From Ottelia alismoides (taxonomy: Eukaryota > Streptophyta > Magnoliopsida > Alismatales > Hydrocharitaceae): a stretch of 64,000 nt of DNA. The stretch spans positions 620,001 through 684,000 of the forward strand of contig JAZKJV010000680.1 in the NCBI GenBank assembly GCA_037367405.1. The letters run 5' to 3'. Shown here one piece after another: positions 20,246-31,040 of this stretch. Under the pieces are notes generated by a model. That model was not told the origin of the DNA, did no database searches, and was given only the letters and a program-made list of their open reading frames with translations. The position numbers were made by a program, and so were the translations under genes. Position 1 is the stretch's first letter; every line of letters starts with the position of its first letter.

Positions 20246-21676
20246 CTAGAGTTGTCCCTGAGGACGGGTCGGCTGTGCATCATTCATCCATACCCCGTTG
20301 ACTTCTTGGATCAGGGGTGGTGGTGGGAAAACTGGATCAGAAATGGAAAGGAACTCTGGCTGGTATACGACCATCTGCTGCTGCGGCGGGCCCTGGTCGG
20401 GTGCATGCACGTAGTACACGTGCTGGACTGCCGGTGGCTGCTGGCTCGGCTGAGGCTGATGCTGCGGTTGCAGCTCGTCCTTCTTCTCAGCGGGAGCGTC
20501 TGATGGTGTAGCCGACTGGACCGAGTTGATCGTACCGACCAACAGCTCGAGATTCTTATTGATCTGATCGAGCTTATCCAGATTCTGGGTCCTCTTCTCG
20601 ATCACAGTGAGTTTCTCAAGGTCCTGTGATCGCTTTTCAATAATATCAACCTTAGAGAGATGGCCCCCAATGATGTTGAGGTTGGAGCTCTCATCTCTCT
20701 CTGCTTCTTTTGATGCAGCCATGTGAACTTGTTTCTGGAGGATATGGGGCTGCTTCTGGTACGCCTTGGATGAAGAGAGGGTGGCCTCTCCTTCGGCCAT
20801 TTCTTCGAAAATCTGCCATACAACATCTTCATCCTTGTTGAAATGGGAGCCCCCACATGCTGCGTCCACGAGCCTTTGGCTTTCAATATTGAGTCCCCCG
20901 AAGAAATGCTGGACCAGGCTGGTCTTAGGGATCTCGTGGTGGGGACACTTCTCCTGCAGGTTAGTAAATCTCTCCCAAGCCTCATGTACGGACTCATGTG
21001 CTCCTTGGGAGAAATTGCTAATACGGGCTCGCATTTGGTTGAGCCGACCGAGAGGGTAGTACTTGTGCAGGAAGGCAGATTTCAACTCCTCCCAGGTCGT
21101 CACAACCTTTCCCATGTGATTGACCCAATAGAGGGCCTTATCCTGTAGACTGAAGGGGAAAGTCGTCATCTTGACAATGTCCAGGGGGACATTCGGATAG
21201 TGGGTGGTGCGGCAAATGCGGGAGAATTGCTGCAGGTGAATGTACGGCTCTTCATTGGTGTTGCCATGGAATGCAGGGAGAAGGGCTATGAATTGGGGCT
21301 TCAGCTCAAAGTGAGCGTGTACCGGTGGAATGAGAATCCACTCGGTCATCTGGTTGTCTCCCGGATTGTATGTTTCTTTGAGTGTCGGTTTCGGCGGTGG
21401 TAGGAATTCGGGATCATCATTGGGGTCATCACCACCTTCTCCTCCTCCACCTCCTCCTCCCCTGCCTCCTCTGCCTCGGCCTCCTCCTCCGTCGTTACGG
21501 TTTATCATATCATTCAACATGTCCTGGAAAGCGGTCTGCGTAAGGGCCTGCTCAGTCAGCTGCTGCTGGATAGCCTGGATAGATGCCAGCAACTGTGCAT
21601 TGACTTGGTTTTGATCTGGCACCTGTCCCTCTGGTGTGGGTGGCTGCTGACCCTTGCCCTTTCCTCCTGGCGCCAT
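20246..21676 (-). pseudogene. gag: Gag of element A (capsid-like core)
   Basis: This encodes the structural protein that forms the particle and packs the RNA. I chose ATG 21674-21676 because it has a strong context (GACATGG) and the open frame upstream of it contains no other ATG; the same MA start is seen in element C. Residues about 130-280 match the retrotransposon gag domain (FPFSLQDKALYWVNHM, LKSAFLHKYYPLGR, VHEAWERFTNLQEKCPHHEI). A glycine-rich stretch precedes it and a coiled-coil-like repeat of EKRTQNLDKLDQINK follows. It ends at a premature TAG, after which the same frame goes on. Confidence 0.88.
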
Positions 21677-24006
21677 GTCAGGGTCTGAGTCGGACGAAAT
21701 GAACTCCGGAGTAGTCTCCAGGGCTCGCACTGTCTTCTATCTGCATAATGAGATGGTCCGAATCAGATCACTTGCAATTAATGCTCAGCTGCCGTGATGA
21801 AGCTGGAATTCAGGTCAACCCCAGCATATTGTGAATGGAAAACTGATGTAGACTGTAATCGACTCCCATTCACAACGACGATAGCGGGACAAAAGTGATC
21901 CCGGTTTATTGGGTGGCCAAGAGAAAGGTAGAAAACGAGGAGTCTGGAGATCGATCCGCAAAGTCCGGATCGGGTTCTCGGGAATCGCCTCGAAATTATT
22001 GGCGAAGTTGAGTCCATGGAATCGATGTAGGTGTCGGCATGGTCCCGACGAAACCATCCATGGATCAACTTCGCGGAGCACAAGAGAATGTCGGATTTTG
22101 GAAGAATGATACGATGGTCAACAAGGAACAAAAGGAGTGTAAAACAGTAGAAAGGCTCGGTTGAGCGGGGTGGTCAAAGGAAGACATAACAAAATTTGCG
22201 CAAAGGCGCGGGACTTTGATCTTTGAACCTTAATCTAGATTCATACAAACACAAGACAAAATCGGGTTCACCAACTCACGCCATGTGAAGCCGTGAAAGC
22301 TCGGCTATTTATTATCTTTTCATTTTTATAGTTGTGATTTTCAGGCATATTTTATAACAAGTCCTTAGTACGCTACCCTATAGGAGAGAGAGTACTGCCG
22401 GAAGAGTATCCCGTACTTGTCCTCCTCCTGTGTAACCTGTAGTCTGTACTTTTTGGAGTCCTTGTAACCCTTCCTGGATCCCTACTCAGCCAAAGAAAAG
22501 AGAGAGGAAGTCGATAGGCGAAACCAATACTTCGGTTCTCGCTCGCAACGGAATCACCCGTGAGCGTGCAAGAACCTACTCGGACGTAGGACGATGAGAC
22601 AGACATCCCCGTGAAGGCGTGGCCTATGCTCAATACTTCGGACAGGGTCGATGCTCTCACAACAGAGAATCACCATTGGTGACCAAGTCCTACTCGCCTA
22701 CGTACGATAGAAGCGCCATTACTTCGAAAATCCAGGCGATACACAAGGCAGTTGCAGACTGGGTTTTGGGCTTTCTATCCTTAGGGGTCGCACTCGCTCA
22801 AGGGAGTAGGGTTTTGGTCCCCCTCCGAGGTACCTGAAAACAATGAGGGCTTTATGAACCCAGTACAATGATAGTCCATTACAGATTTTAATTAAGGTTA
22901 AAGTTTATTTAGCAGTCCCCTGGTTTTAATTTTTTTGATTTTCACTTTTTTTGGATATGTTTTCATACCAGCGCCTAACATTTTTGTAGATTTTCATTTA
23001 AGTCCTAGGTGCTCAAAATCAGAGGGAGATAGCAGAAAAGCCGTGCAAGTGGTTCCCTGATGGAAATCTCACCATTGAACCGAATGATGCATGCTGAGTT
23101 AGAAGACTTACAGTGCATCCCAGCTCTCTCCATGTGGTATGCAAAACAGAATTTTTAAACCTATCTACATGTCGGTATGCAAGGCACAAAATCGTCCTAA
23201 ACATAAGCTGCTATTAGCGTGAAGAACCATAAGTTGCTTATTTGTCTCTAGCCCAAGAGAGTCCGGTCTTGGCTCACCCCTCCTCTGCTCAACAAATTGA
23301 GGGTAGGAGAAAGCGCTCTACAGGGTTCGCTACGGCACAGAGGGCTAAGAGACAAATTTACAACTTGTTTGAGTTTGACTAGATCCAATCGAAGTAGACT
23401 ATAGGAACATGCATTCTTATTAATGTTTGGACCTAGCTACCGAGTCAAGCAACCTATATCTAGGGGCTCCAAGCACACAAAACAAAGTAAAAGAAAGGCG
23501 GAAAGCTCAAAACTGCGGGAAACAAAATAAAAGAAGGCGATGAAAACTCGAAAAAGCCGCGATGAGGCCCCCAGGTGAACAATCACCCGGGCACTGGACC
23601 TCATTGTGAAGAGTAGAGTCATGTTTAATTACATGCCAAATAGTCTCTCTCTCACCATGAATTACAAAAATAGTTCTAAATAACTAGCCTATCTAATGCC
23701 CCTCTCTTTGCTTATTTGGTGCACTCTCCATATGGTCATGAGAAAAGAAGACCATCCTCCTCCAAGCTCGGCTGCCTTGGCCTCCTAGGAAGCCATCCTA
23801 GCGTGGCGGTCCCTCGCATCAAAGTTACAAAAAGATTGCATTAGCATACTCATTTAATCAAATAGAGCAGATAAATTAATCACAATAAATAAAGAAATGA
23901 AGCATGGTGATTAATGGCAATAAAACAATAGCTGCTCACACAAAAATGAATCATGAATCAAAATTTTTATACAAGGATGACAAAAATCAATTTGGCTATG
24001 CTCATT
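21677..24006 (-). other. Leader (5' untranslated region) of element A
   Basis: This 2.3 kb stretch lies between primer site and gag start. It contains degenerate tandem pieces beginning with ATACTTCGG-like sequence at 22525, 22631 and 22717, a conserved patch at about 23260-23335 (GTCCGGTCT, CACCCCTCCTC, GCTACGGCAC) shared with the leader of element C at 63242-63322, and a hairpin at 23562-23602. No convincing ORF is present. Confidence 0.8.
23562..23602 (-). other. Leader hairpin of element A
   Basis: CCCAGGTGA (23570-23578) pairs with TCACCCGGG (23583-23591) around a 4-base loop, with one wobble; an outer ATGAGG/CCTCAT stem encloses it. Element C has a hairpin of the same size at the corresponding place (63546-63565) with a different sequence. 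Confidence 0.55.
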
Positions 24007-24026
24007 GCTCCCCGGCAACGGCGCCA
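24007..24026 (-). other. Primer binding site (tRNA-Asp) of element A
   Basis: The minus strand reads TGGCGCCGTTGCCGGGGAGC, complementary to the 3' end of plant tRNA-Asp, and lies two bases from the 5' LTR at 24029. It is intact. Confidence 0.93.
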
Positions 24027-25353
24027 TCTGATAACAGGGTCAATCCATGAGGGTCACCATGAAAAATATAAAAGTGTTGTCGCTGAGGCGACCCCTCATA
24101 GAAGACCGGTGTTAATCAGCAATTAACCCACAATCCAAAGAATACAACAATCAAGCTCAAAACAAATGTGAATTAATCTTTATTTACTCTACCACAAAAT
24201 GTATAATGACAAGTATGTAGAGGTCGAACCACAGAGAGCAACACAAAATGCAATAGCCTACATGTCAATCACAGTCATCCTTGTGTGGGTTTTTTTTATT
24301 TATTATTAAAAGATAATAATTAAGTATATTATATATATAGATATAATATAAATATATTAATTATATGTACCCATAGAGGGTAAGTATATAGCTGATAATA
24401 CATGTAATATATATATATAGGTATATATAAATATAATAAAATAAATGTATATATATATATTTTCTTTTTTTATGTTAAGATTAATGAGAATACATATAAC
24501 TAATCACTTATATATAATATATTTTTTTTCTTTTTTTTTAGGACATATAGATATATGTACATAAAAGGGGGGTATTAGAATATTCACAAAAATACTCAAA
24601 AATAGTCAAAAATTCAGGAAAAGGGTCTTTTTGGAATTTTCATGGCTTTTTACTTTTTTATGGTTTTTGGGTATTTTGCAAACATTTTTAGTATTTTTAA
24701 ATAGCTAAATAATAGCAAACAGTGGACTAGGTACTGGCTGTAACAAAAATAGATATTAAAAATAGCTAACAGCCTCAAAAATTTTCCACACTAATTTTCT
24801 AATAACGATAATAAAATATGGCATACATAGGGCCTGAGTTTATATTTTTCTGATTTTTCTTTGATTTTTTATATTTTTTTGAAGTTTCTGGGTATTTTTG
24901 AATTTTTAAGGTTTTCTTTTTGACATTTTTAGGGATTTCTGGACTGACACTAATATAAGTCAAAAATACACCATAGGTAATTTTTTTGGAATTTTTCGAG
25001 GCATTTTCATATTTTTTTGGGATTTTATAAGTCAGACAGGGAATAAAAGACATGTTTTTTATTTTTAATAAATGCAAAAATGCAACAAAATGCAAAACTA
25101 AAAATATGGCGTTCAAGCATGACCAAACAGGAGCTTAAGTCTATTTTTGCAAGATTTTTCGATTTAATATGAAGCATAAAATAAATAGACCAAGCCTTCA
25201 AAAATTAAATTGCCTGGCAGGGGTATTTTTGCAAATAAAATAGTTGGCAGGGGCATACATGCAAAAGTTACAACAAAAATACACTTTAACTTTTATTTTC
25301 AGGACCATTTAATAAATACAAGAACCCGGCGGGGTTTAGATGCAAATTTTCAT

Positions 25354-25384
25354 GCGCCTCACGTGGTTGCTGCACGTGAGGTGC
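25354..25384. promoter_or_regulatory. G-box hairpin in the A 5' LTR
   Basis: Identical to 9772-9802. It lies downstream of the TATA-like box, so it would be part of the transcribed leader as well as a DNA palindrome. Confidence 0.55.
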
Positions 25385-26510
25385 GGAGGGACTAAAGTGT
25401 AAATATGAAAACATCAGGGGGTCCAACTGCAATTTTTACAACTTATTTACAACTAAAACTTTTATTTTTGGGATTAAATACTAAATACAAAAAGTAAGGG
25501 GCTTGGTATGAAATTTACCCCTAAACATAGCTTTTCATCCTGCGGCGCTGGAGGCGCCACTTATCCACGTGGCGGCCATCGGACGGCGGACATCGGTTCG
25601 GCGATGAAGGGTCAGGATTAGAACCTCCTGGCTGATCTGACGGTGGATGTACATCTTCATCGAACGGTCGGCGTTCAATCTGGGCCGCCCCTCTCGATCC
25701 AACGGTGCGGAAGGCACCTGGAAGAACTGGGAAGAAGCTCGCCCCCGGCGAGCTTCGATCGGGTAGCTCGGGCTCCTCCGGGCACCTCCCGCGCATCTGA
25801 AGCTCTCTGATCGTAGCTGGGAGGCTTCCGCATCGTCTGACGGTGGTCTCATGGCTCCTGGGGGTCCGAGTCGATGGAGCGAGGTCGGAGAAGAAAGGGG
25901 CCCCCAGGAACCTCTTCCTGGTTCAATGCGAGCCCATTTGGGCTCGATTCTTCGAAGTTCCTGCACAGGAACAACCGCGGGCGAGAGAGCTTGCTCCTCG
26001 ACCCGGGGTTTTGAAGCTGCAACGCAAAAATGAGGTGGGCGGAGGGGCTCCGGCGAACGGCGGAGGAGGAGCCCCGATTCGCCAGGACCTAGGGTCCTGG
26101 GTTGAACAAATGCGTGCGACAGATGGAGAAAGCGTTGGGCTTCGAAATGGGGTGAACAGGGCGGTCGGATACGGTCAGATCCACAGTGGAGAAGTCGCCG
26201 GAGCGGAGCTCCGGCGAACTTCGAATTTTGGATTTCTAACTACGGTGATTAACTAACCACTAATCTAACTACTGGAATGAAATGCTAACATTAAAAGCTA
26301 ACTAAAAACGCATAAAATGGCAGCTCTTATACCTGGGGGCCTCCAGGGAGCAGGGCGGACGCCGGAGCTCCGCCGCGACAAAATCCTCCTCTCTCCGGCC
26401 AATTCGAGGCACCAGCTCACTCCCCCTGTCACGAGGAATGTCCTAGGACTAGAATTAAGGCTTGAGATTGGATAAAAAGTGGCCAAATCTGAGGAAGGAG
26501 GCGGAGCTTG

Positions 26511-26521
26511 TTATTTATAAA
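26511..26521 (-). promoter_or_regulatory. TATA box of the A 5' LTR
   Basis: The minus strand reads CCAATGTTTATAAATAACA, a CCAAT motif and TATA box, followed by AGCTCCGCC. The same downstream AGCTCCGCC follows a TATA-like site in the LTR of element C (about 52480-52497), which supports a shared core promoter. Confidence 0.5.
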
Positions 26522-26725
26522 CATTGGCGAGTGGCCTTATTGACCGGCGATTATTGCATGATCTAGAGAGTATTAGGTTGATCCAAAGAATCGGCGGGCA
26601 TCATGGATGATTAGGGATTAATTCTTGTGAAGGAAGCATCCTCGATTGATGGATGGTGTGTCCGGGAAAAATGGGAGAAGATGGGCGAAGAGACGGGCTG
26701 CGTCACATCGGGCGGCTGGAGGTCA

Positions 26726-26743
26726 AGTTGACTGGAGTCAACT
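26726..26743. promoter_or_regulatory. Inverted W-box pair in the A 5' LTR
   Basis: AGTTGACT, GG, AGTCAACT, about 210 bp upstream of the TATA box in the transcribed direction. W-boxes (TTGAC) bind WRKY factors active in defence and stress. Equivalent pairs occur in elements B and C. Confidence 0.55.
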
Positions 26744-28112
26744 CGCGGAGGGACCTGATTGGTCCACCTCAGCTGCTACATGCCAAAATAGAGGACCTGA
26801 TGGAAGATTGATTTATTTGATGCCCTAAATGATTTTATTAATTTTTTCTTATAAAATAAAAAATGTGTATTATTTCATTTAGTATTTGTTTATGATTTTT
26901 ATTGAATTTTTCGAGGTGTTTTATTATAGTTTTATTTTAATAATGTGTATATGTATGTATTTACATGTATTTTCATGCATTTTATTTTTAATTTGTTTAT
27001 TTTCTTTTATTATTTTATGGACTTATTTTATAAATTCATAATTTATTTTTGTGAGTATAAAGATATTTTTGTTTGATTTTTATGCATTTATGTATATTTT
27101 TAAATAAATAGGTATAGATGTATGTAGGTATACTTATAGGTATTTTGTCTATGTCTTTTGTACACTTAATTTATTTAATATATTTTCTTGATTTTTATTT
27201 TGGTTTTGTATTTTTAATGAGTTATGTATAATGTATATATTATTATAAAAATATAGAAGAGCAAAAGATTCAAGGATTAAAACCCTTTTTATTGATAGAT
27301 AGGTACATGTCATAGGTGTAGCGTCTATGAATTTATGGACTCATTTTATTTTACAAATTAGTTTTGGTTTCCTTCTATTTTTAATGTGTACATGCATTAT
27401 ATACATTATTTACAAAATTCTAAAAATATGATTTTGTACAAATAATAAATACTGAATAAAATGAATATTTTAATCAGTCCTATATACAAGAAGGGCCAAA
27501 AACCTAACTTCTGCATATGAGCTCCAAAAATTATGAAACCAATTTTATAAAATAGTTTATGGAATGCTATATACAATTAAAGGTGAGTTTGGGTGATTTG
27601 GAGTTTTTATTTGCAAGATATGGGTCTGTGAAGTTGAGATTTTGGCTTTTTATTCTGTGTATAAAATGTACACTGGGTATTGTTTTTACACAAACTCAAT
27701 TTTGTATTTTTATTTACATTATTATCTACAACTTTCATGTACAAAGTTTCTTTATTTGATGAATAAATAATTATGTACAAAATAGGTGCCAAAAATGCAT
27801 GAATAAATGAATTAATAAATGAAGTATTTATTGTATACTGGCCCTTATCTCCCCCTACTTTATTCCTTGTCGACCAATTCCATGTTGGCCTTGGTCTCGG
27901 GGTTAGGGTCATAAAATATTTGCAATATTTTATTCCTTTTTCTTTTCTTCTCTTTATTCTATAATTTTGGCATTAAAAACCTTATTTTATATACAATTAA
28001 TACACATGAATAATGAATGCTATTATGTACACATTGATGCTATTTACATGCATTTGCTGGGGTTTTTGAGGCCAAAATGATAGAATAAAGGTGATGAAAT
28101 GGAGATTCATCA

Positions 28113-28117
28113 GCGGC
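28113..28117. repeat. Right target-site duplication of element A
   Basis: GCGGC, partner of GTGGC at 8448-8452. Confidence 0.8.
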
Positions 28118-28146
28118 TTTGGCTAAGTAAAAGCCGCCTTCTCAAG
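28118..28146 (+). repeat. MULE left terminal inverted repeat, inner part
   Basis: TTTGGCTAAGTAAAAGCCGC continues the inverted repeat after the insertion; with 8345-8452 it matches the reverse complement of 33447-33583. Degenerate copies of an AAGCCGCC or GGCGGCTT unit follow to about 28195, in both orientations; similar units lie inside the right end, and they may be transposase-binding sites. Confidence 0.88.
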
Positions 28147-28481
28147 AGGCAGCTTCCATACAAAATCCACCTCCTCAAAAGGCGGCTTTGGCTTAATATT
28201 AGACAACAGCGCGGCCCGTCGCCCCTACGCTTCCAGACCGCAATTTCCTCTCCCAGGTCGTTCCGCCCGTCGCCCCAGAGCTCCGCCTCTGTCGTCGTCG
28301 ACTCCTCCTCCCCCGTTGCCTCTTCCATCAGACGGATCCTCCTTCGTCCACTTGTGAGCTACATAGCTCATCTTTACGCATCCTCGGGTTTGTCAACATT
28401 GACCTAAGGTGAGCCATTAATCCATATTAGTAACCCAATTTCGAGATTGTGTATAATGTGTTCGTCTCTCGCTACATATAG
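28147..28481 (+). promoter_or_regulatory. MULE subterminal region and transposase 5' leader
   Basis: GGCGGCTT subterminal repeats (28150-28195) are followed by a C/T-rich leader and a likely leader intron: AAG then GTGAGCC at about 28408, and TACATATAG at about 28480 just before the first ATG. I infer the promoter lies here but see no clear TATA box. Confidence 0.45.
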
Positions 28482-30958
28482 GATGTCCATGGATATTTTG
28501 TGCTTTTGTCACTTTGGAGGAAGATTATTACTTCCGGGAAGGACACAACCTATGAAGGTGGTCATATGAAACCAATGAAGATAGCTCCGAACATGAAGTT
28601 TGATGTCTTGTTGGAGAAGATCGTGTCGTTGTTCCGTCTCGACCATACACATTACGTCGATTTGAAGTTGTTTCACAGAATAGAGGTGAATGGTAGTAGT
28701 TATTTGGTGAATGTTGAGTACGATGACGACATACAAGATGTTGTTGACTATGCAGGAATGATGGGTTCATCATATCGTCCAATTTTATATGTAACCCATC
28801 AAGAGGAGTCATCACCGAATGTCACCCGAGCCTCTACACTAGTCACCCGAGCATCTTCACCTCTAACTCGTGCTCATGGTGTTGCTACCTTTGATATGAA
28901 TGATACAATTACTCAGGAAATTGGCCGCGTGAGTACTGATGAAGAGTTAGATTTGAATGACACGGAAGATAAAATAGAGAATGCTGAGGAATCTGAGGAA
29001 CACATTGTGTCTGATATACCATTCTATAATTTCCGTGGTGGTGATGGCTATATAAGAAATGACAAGGATCCCTACGATGTTGGAGAGGGACTTAGTCTTG
29101 CAGAGGAGTTGAGGAACAGGATGACCTTTAAGTCGAAGGCTGACTTGGTCTACTCTGTCAAGATGTTTCACATCAAGCGACATTACAATTTTCATGTGCA
29201 CGAGTCAGATAAGTCGGTTTGGGTTGTCTACTGCAGCGAGAACGAAAGATGTTGTAAATGGAATTTGCGAGGTCATCGACGTCCACTACATGGTTAATTT
29301 GTGATTTCTAAGGTGGATGCGCCCCACACTTGTTTGCATCGTGTAGCTAATCAAGATCATCCTCAACTTGATTGCAATTTCATGGCCCAGAAGTTTCTTA
29401 ACCAGATAAAAATTTCACCATTTGTAAGAGTCGCAGTTTTACAGGGCGTGATTTCTGAAAATTATGGCTACATGGTCAGTCGCAGAAGGGTTTGGGATGC
29501 TAGACGCAAAGGAATAGAGATTATCTATTGGGACTGGGCCAAGTCCTACAATGAATTGCCATACCTTTTAAGGCATTTGAAACTTCTATTCCAGGTACTG
29601 TTACAGATTTGGATACTACGGTTGTTGATTCTGGTCTAGTGTTTGAGAGGGCCTTCTGGGCTTTTGGACCTTATATCAATGCCTTCAGGCACTGTAAGCC
29701 TGTATTTAGTGTTGATGGGACCCACATGTACGGAAGGTACAAGCAGAAGATTCTTATTGCATGTGGATGTGATGCTACCAATCACATTGTACCTCTAGCT
29801 TTTGCATTTGTCAACGAGGAAGATGAACCCAGTTGGGCGTGGTTCTTGGAGAGGTTGCGAGTTCATGTTTTTAGGGATCGTCCAGGGCCTATTTGTTTGT
29901 TATCTGATCGTGCACCAGGTATTCGTGCAGTCCTACGTAATGATGTTGTTCAATTTCATCCTCCATATGTGTATTGGAGGTTTTGCCTACGTCACGTTGC
30001 TAGCAACTTCAACGACGTTCACAGGAACCAAATGATGAAGAAAATGATCAAGCGGGCTGGGAGTGTGTACTCTTAGTCCAAGTGGCAGATGTACTTGGAT
30101 AAGTTGAAGGAATGGAAAGAAGATGCTCCCAAGTGGTTTGATACATACACTTGTCCGAAAGAGCAGTGGACCATAGCGTTTGACGGTGGATACCGATTCG
30201 GTTATACCACTACTAACTTTTCCGAGAGCTACAATGTTGTGTTGAAAGATGCAAGGTGTTTGCCAGTTGCCGTCCTAGTGTTGAAAACATACTACAAATT
30301 GCATTGGTTACTTTTATGAACGACATTCCGAGTCATTGGCTATGATAGCTCGAGGTGACCGATTCACAAAATTTGCCACGAATAAGTTGAAAGCATGGGT
30401 GGACCGTAGCAACAGTCATCGCATTACACGAATAAGGGGTGCTCCACTACATCTTTATGAGGTTATCATGGGGCAACAATTGACACAATTCGATCTGAAA
30501 GGAGGGAAGAAGCATACAGTGCTACTTAGTGATCTTTCTTGCACATGTCAGAAATGGCAGGTACACAGGATTCCTTATTCACATGCTTGTGCTGTCATGT
30601 CACATTTGAATGTGGATGTGGAAGAGTACGTGGGTCCATGGTATTCGTGGAGTGCTCAGAAAGAAATTTATGATGGTATTTTCTTCCCCATTGGTGATAA
30701 AGACAAGTGGCCAAAATTTGAACATAAAATTATATTCCCCAACCCAACTAGATTGAGGCCGAAGGGTAGGCCGAAATCTAAACGGATCCACAACGAGATG
30801 GATATGAAAGATCGGTTGTGCCTACACAATGTGGATCTTGTCACTCACAAGGTCATAATGTAAGAAATCAAAGACATTCCACCAATATCACAAATAAGTG
30901 TGGTTTATGCAGGGGGAAGGTCACAATAGGAGGAAGTGTCCAAATCGAAATTTACATG
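28482..30958 (+). pseudogene. MURA-type MULE transposase, broken
   Basis: This protein would cut the MULE out and reinsert it. From ATG 28482 (MSMDILCFCHFGG) and a frame change, it reads: an N-terminal domain (KPMKIAPNMKFDVLLEKIV), an acidic linker, a DNA-binding domain near 29120-29400 (FKSKADLVYSVKMFHIK), then the DDE core: Asp in FSVDGTHMYGRY, Asp in LLSDRAPGI, the C2H motif WRFCLRHV, and Glu in NFSESYN. A SWIM finger follows (CTCQKW, then IPYSHAC, where the third Cys is Tyr), then a CCHC knuckle (CGLC, GHNRRKC). Stops lie at 29295 (TAA) and 30074 (TAG), with frameshifts near 28515, 29580, 30300, 30815 and 30912. All three catalytic acids survive, but the gene is dead. Confidence 0.88.
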
Positions 30959-31040
30959 GTATTTCTTGCATATTTTCGTATCTTTTTTTATTATCAGTTG
31001 AACTGTTTAGGCATACTTATCCGTTGAAATTTTTATGCAG
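30959..31040 (+). other. Intron between transposase tail and PMD start
   Basis: GT at 30959 follows the zinc knuckle (KCPNRNLH) and TTTTTATGCAG ends at 31040, directly before ATGGAGCC. If spliced, the transposase frame would read seven codons into the PMD start and stop at TGA 31058-31060, so the two frames would overlap by about 20 nt. Confidence 0.5.

Larger units (their letters stand above)
8453..28112 (-). mobile_element. Athila-type Ty3/gypsy retrotransposon A, full length, about 19.7 kb
   Basis: The element has two LTRs (8453-12530 and 24029-28112, both TGATAACA to ATTCATCA), a tRNA-Asp primer site next to the right LTR, a polypurine tract next to the left LTR, and a 5-bp target duplication. 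It is transcribed leftwards: leader, gag, protease, RT, RNase H, integrase, long non-coding 3' domain. The VTLRSGR motif before protease, the FMDDFSVYG box in RT and the tRNA-Asp primer point to the Athila lineage. There is no env-like third ORF. Three stops in gag and a frame change before pol make this copy defective, yet pol is open for 1164 codons. By hand count the LTRs differ at roughly 40 sites (about 1%), so the insertion is recent. Confidence 0.93.
24029..28112 (-). repeat. 5' LTR of element A
   Basis: This 4084-bp LTR pairs with 8453-12530. It has the G-box hairpin at 25354-25384, TATA-like box at 26511-26521 and inverted W-box pair at 26726-26743, so the promoter fires leftwards into the element. 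It ends TTCATCA at 28112, followed by the GCGGC target duplication. Confidence 0.93.

Noticed and set aside
19032..20511. Plus-strand open frames up to 173 codons
   Set aside because: They are antisense shadows of the gag and protease region of element A.
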